Made by a program: the position numbers and the translations under genes. Shown piece by piece: positions 39,436 to 42,224 of a stretch of 42,224 nucleotides of DNA (the first letter of the stretch is position 1; every line of letters begins with the position of its first letter). The stretch is from Chitinophagaceae bacterium (GTDB lineage: Bacteria; Bacteroidota; Bacteroidia; Chitinophagales; Chitinophagaceae), in contig JANWIY010000001.1 in the NCBI GenBank assembly GCA_025449645.1, positions 1 to 42,224 of the forward strand. Reading direction: 5' to 3'. Under the pieces are notes generated by a model. It was given only the letters and a program-made list of their open reading frames with translations. It was not told the origin of the DNA and searched no databases.

Positions 39436-42224
39436 TTATATTTTGAAATAATGATCGAGCAGGGTCTTGCGAAGCACTTTATTGTGATTGCCCCGGGGTA
39501 TCTGGTCCACGGCTTCTATAAGTAACGGTACCGCATATGCGCCAATTCGTTCCATGATTGTTTTCTTAATGGCTGCGATGACAGGGGCCGTCTGTGCGCT
39601 GTCTCCCGGAACAAAAAACAACGCAATGGATTCCCTTTCTTTTTCCAGGAGCGGACAAAGCGCCCAGTCGCTCAATTCCGGCATCTGCTGTAAAACTTCC
39701 TCCACGGCCATAAGCTCTATTCTTTCGCCGGAAGGCAGTTTAATAATATCTGATAATCTTCCATAAAGGCTAATGCTGCCATCCGGATATTGCGAGGCCA
39801 GGTCCTTTGTGTGAAACCATCCATTGTGGAGGCATGCAGCAGAAGCTTCGGGATTACGGTAGTATCCTGTGAATACGCCTGACCCATAAATGCAGAGCTC
39901 ACCTTTTTTGCCGGCTGGCAATTCATTGCCGGACTCGTCAATAATTTTTACAAGGCAATCAATTGGCTGTCCGATGCAGTAATCGTCTGTTGCCTTAAAG
40001 CCCGGAGGCTCGGCAATGCAGATGCCGGATGTTTCCGTGAGCCCGTAATAATTAAGGAGCGGAACGCCGGTTTGATTTCCCCATTTCATTCTTAACTCAG
40101 AAGGCAGCGCATTGCCCGTGCATAAAGCGAGGCGGATGCTATGACGCGAAGGCGCAAGTTGGGAATCGCGGGAGGCAAGTAATAATTGTTTAAAGAATGA
40201 AGGGTTCGCAGTGAGAATCGTAATATTTTCCTCAAGGATGAGTTGAACGAGTTGATAAATATCTTTTCCTTTTTTCGGGATCAGGCAGCAGGCGCCCACT
40301 TCAGCCATGCAGACAGTAGCCTGGCGCAGGCCGCTCATGGTCTCCAGGGAGCCGAGGGCGAAATAGCGATCGGTCTTTTTCCACTGATATGTTTCTGTCA
40401 TCGCTCTTCCGGAGCGGATCAGTTGCGCATGCGAAAGCGGAATCCCTTTGGGATTACCTGTTGATCCGGTGGTCCACAGTATGACGGCTATGTCACCCGG
40501 ATCGGGACCTGTAGCGGGTTCCAGGTGGTTTTCGGCATTTGACGAAAGCCAGGAATCAAAAGAGAAATCAGATTGGTATCCGGGCTCATTGATCAGATCC
40601 GTCATGATCATTTTACGGATTCCTGCATTCTTAAGTTGGGCATGAATTGCCGGATCCACCAGCGCCATGGAAGGGGAAAGCTGTCTAACGTATTCCTGTA
40701 TGCGAAGCGCAGATTCCTTGGGCGATATCGGAACAATCACAATGCCCATGGTCACGGCTGCCCAGAAAACCAGCATGATCTCCGGATGAAGGTCAGCACA
40801 AATCAGCAGCTTGTCGCCTTTGCGAAGCCCGTCCTGCAAAAGCGCCTTTTGAACCAGGGAGATAAGTTCGTCCGCGTCACTGTATTTGAGCGATTCCTCT
40901 CCGCATTTGATCCAGGTATCATCGGCGAAAAATGTCGCCGCCTGTTTCCAGAGTGAGGCCAGATTTTCTTCTTTTCTTTCCAGGATGTATTGCTGGTGAC
41001 CGAGTAAGGTCTGCAGACGGAAACCTGCTTCATCAACCGGAACAACCTGTGCAAGTTCAAGTTGAAAAGCAGTTTCCAGGATCTGCTGCATGTCCTCTTT
41101 GTCAATATTCGTTTTTCTTCTTATTTCATTAAGCGGGTAACCATGGCCGGCCCAATAAAGCACTTCGCGTGTTTGCCCGTCGACCGTTATCCCGATACTA
41201 TCGCTGACGCGTTTGGTATATACTGAATGTCTTTCCAGTAATTCATCTATGAGCGGACCGTAGGTTTTGGTATTAAACTCAATGCAGTGCGTCAATTCGT
41301 TGATATGCAAAAATGGATTCTGGAGCAGGTAAGATTTTTCCCAGTTCTGTTCGTGACCGCGCCAGGGTTTCAGCACGGGTGCGCTATCGGCCGGAAGCCA
41401 GGCCACGCAACCGTTGTAGTCGGTGTGTGCAGGCTCGGAAACAAGCAATTTTTCTTTATCTGTGCTGCGGTCGTTCCAATTAAAATTTCCCGGCTCCGAC
41501 ATGACCCATCCTTTTCTATGGGTCAGCGGCCCGAGTTGTGAAAAAAGAAAATCATAATCGTTCCCATGGAGCTGACGGCAGCCGCGGTCAAAATACGGAT
41601 CGGGCTCATTGTTCGTCAGGTGCACATGCGGAAAAAGAATTGGAGCAGTTGGTTTGGCAATTCGATTTATTTCCGAAAGCAGGTCGGGCTGGTTGAAGCG
41701 GTGCAACAGATCCATTCCAACGATAGCGGAAACGCTGTGGGTTTCCAAAGGGAAAGGACGGAGAAAATCCGCGAACATTACGGTATGATTAGCCCTTCTT
41801 TCACGTGACATCCAATAATGAAAACCTTTATAGCCGAGAATATCCTTATCCGCCTCCCATACGGTGATCACGTGCTGATCCGGAAACCATCCGGCGAGCA
41901 TGGAGGCCGTCCATCCGCTACGGTCCCAGAGATTCAGGATTGTATCACCCGGTTGCAATTGCTTCCGGATATAGTCGACAAACGGGAACAAAGCTTTGAA
42001 ACATTCATTGAAAGGCTGAAAGCAGGCGTAAATATCAAGAGATGGAAAGCGTCCCTTCTGACGAAGGAACTGCCGGTACTTATATTTATTACGGGAAAGA
42101 TAGTTTTGGAGGGAGTCCAGTTCATCACCGTGGGAACGCAGGATCAGGTCCTTTTTATCGCCAAAATGCAGGTGGCCGATAAACGGATAAGACGCAGATT
42201 GTTCAGGGATTAGTTTCCAGCCAG
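39436..42224 (-). CDS. methyltransferase-adenylation fusion protein, 5' end outside the window
   Basis: The open frame continues to the right edge of the window, about 77 codons beyond an internal TTG at 41991, so the true start is not visible. The visible part is about 929 residues. The first third resembles a class I SAM methyltransferase: YIRKQLQPGDTILNLWDRSGWTA, HVITVWEADKDILG, then AIVGMDLLHRFNQPDLLSEINRIAK. The SAM loop is degenerate (LNLWDRSGW instead of LDxGxGxG). A helical linker follows, then an ANL adenylation domain with ILWTTGSTGNPKG, NYYGLTETSGICIAEPP, FHTKDLASQYPDGS and a terminal NKVLRKTLL. There is no carrier domain in this chain. It precedes the carrier-bearing ligase by seven bases. 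Confidence 0.8.
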   Translation of the reverse strand, partial: GWKLIPEQSASYPFIGHLHFGDKKDLILRSHGDELDSLQNYLSRNKYKYRQFLRQKGRFPSLDIYACFQPFNECFKALFPFVDYIRKQLQPGDTILNLWDRSGWTASMLAGWFPDQHVITVWEADKDILGYKGFHYWMSRERRANHTVMFADFLRPFPLETHSVSAIVGMDLLHRFNQPDLLSEINRIAKPTAPILFPHVHLTNNEPDPYFDRGCRQLHGNDYDFLFSQLGPLTHRKGWVMSEPGNFNWNDRSTDKEKLLVSEPAHTDYNGCVAWLPADSAPVLKPWRGHEQNWEKSYLLQNPFLHINELTHCIEFNTKTYGPLIDELLERHSVYTKRVSDSIGITVDGQTREVLYWAGHGYPLNEIRRKTNIDKEDMQQILETAFQLELAQVVPVDEAGFRLQTLLGHQQYILERKEENLASLWKQAATFFADDTWIKCGEESLKYSDADELISLVQKALLQDGLRKGDKLLICADLHPEIMLVFWAAVTMGIVIVPISPKESALRIQEYVRQLSPSMALVDPAIHAQLKNAGIRKMIMTDLINEPGYQSDFSFDSWLSSNAENHLEPATGPDPGDIAVILWTTGSTGNPKGIPLSHAQLIRSGRAMTETYQWKKTDRYFALGSLETMSGLRQATVCMAEVGACCLIPKKGKDIYQLVQLILEENITILTANPSFFKQLLLASRDSQLAPSRHSIRLALCTGNALPSELRMKWGNQTGVPLLNYYGLTETSGICIAEPPGFKATDDYCIGQPIDCLVKIIDESGNELPAGKKGELCIYGSGVFTGYYRNPEASAACLHNGWFHTKDLASQYPDGSISLYGRLSDIIKLPSGERIELMAVEEVLQQMPELSDWALCPLLEKERESIALFFVPGDSAQTAPVIAAIKKTIMERIGAYAVPLLIEAVDQIPRGNHNKVLRKTLLDHYFKI

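Noticed and set aside
35527-42224. Calling the cluster a true D-alanylation (dlt) operon
   Set aside because: The organism is Gram-negative without teichoic acids, and the adenylation domains do not look like DltA; only the transfer machinery resembles dlt.

Overview
The window comes from a Gram-negative bacterium of the phylum Bacteroidota, probably Chitinophagales or a close relative. The evidence is a type IX secretion (T9SS) C-terminal sorting domain, a DUF5606 protein (a Bacteroidota family), -7 promoter boxes of the TAnnTTTG type, and an almost complete lack of Shine-Dalgarno sequences. No rRNA, tRNA, CRISPR array, phage or transposase gene was found. Most of the window is ordinary chromosome.

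Layout. 1-5.2 kb: a partial KdnA-like sugar aminotransferase, a META-domain protein, a PcrA/UvrD helicase, an ArsC-like protein boxed in by repeats, and a membrane-anchored GH25 lysozyme. 5.3-8.4 kb: a radical SAM/SPASM protein with a MarR regulator, then a secreted GHL10-type hydrolase. 8.4-12 kb: a compact operon of GH3-type acyl-amido synthetase, LysE exporter, unknown membrane protein and peptidoglycan glycosyltransferase MtgA. 12-14.6 kb: pnuC with a NadR-type kinase (NAD precursor salvage), an Nfu iron-sulfur scaffold and a SCO1/SenC copper protein. 14.6-20.3 kb: a candidate small RNA, M3 peptidase, DUF5606 protein with a histone-H1-like tail, a DUF2383 protein and a large glycine-rich secreted protein. 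20.4-31 kb: polA, uvrB, an AsmA protein, mgsA, a T9SS cargo protein and recA. With pcrA at 1.5 kb, this puts four nucleotide-excision or recombination repair genes in one 30-kb stretch. 31-35.5 kb: a WYL regulator, DinB protein, GH16-like enzyme, beta-barrel protein and APC permease.

35.5-42.2 kb (minus strand) is the most interesting part. It is a tightly coupled operon resembling the dlt (D-alanylation) system of Gram-positive bacteria: a methyltransferase-adenylation fusion running off the right edge, an adenylation enzyme with its own C-terminal carrier domain, an SGNH (DltD-like) protein, a DltB-type MBOAT acyltransferase, and a 45-residue membrane microprotein. The microprotein is too short for usual ORF cutoffs. 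It ends in F-x-Y-x-x-W, which resembles the C-terminal acyl-accepting motif of DltX. I infer an envelope-polymer acylation system whose acyl group and target are unknown.

Three small repeat families occupy intergenic DNA: 8-bp periodic arrays joined to a GGGCAAG-type core (3.9, 4.3, 23.3 and 34.0 kb), a 19-bp unit array with a 19-bp inverted repeat (28.0-28.4 kb), and heptad-built hairpins (13.8 and 31.9 kb). In several places they supply the last codons or the leader of the neighbouring gene. Several starts that look longer begin with TTG or GTG; I moved those to the first credible ATG unless none exists (pnuC and the APC permease).
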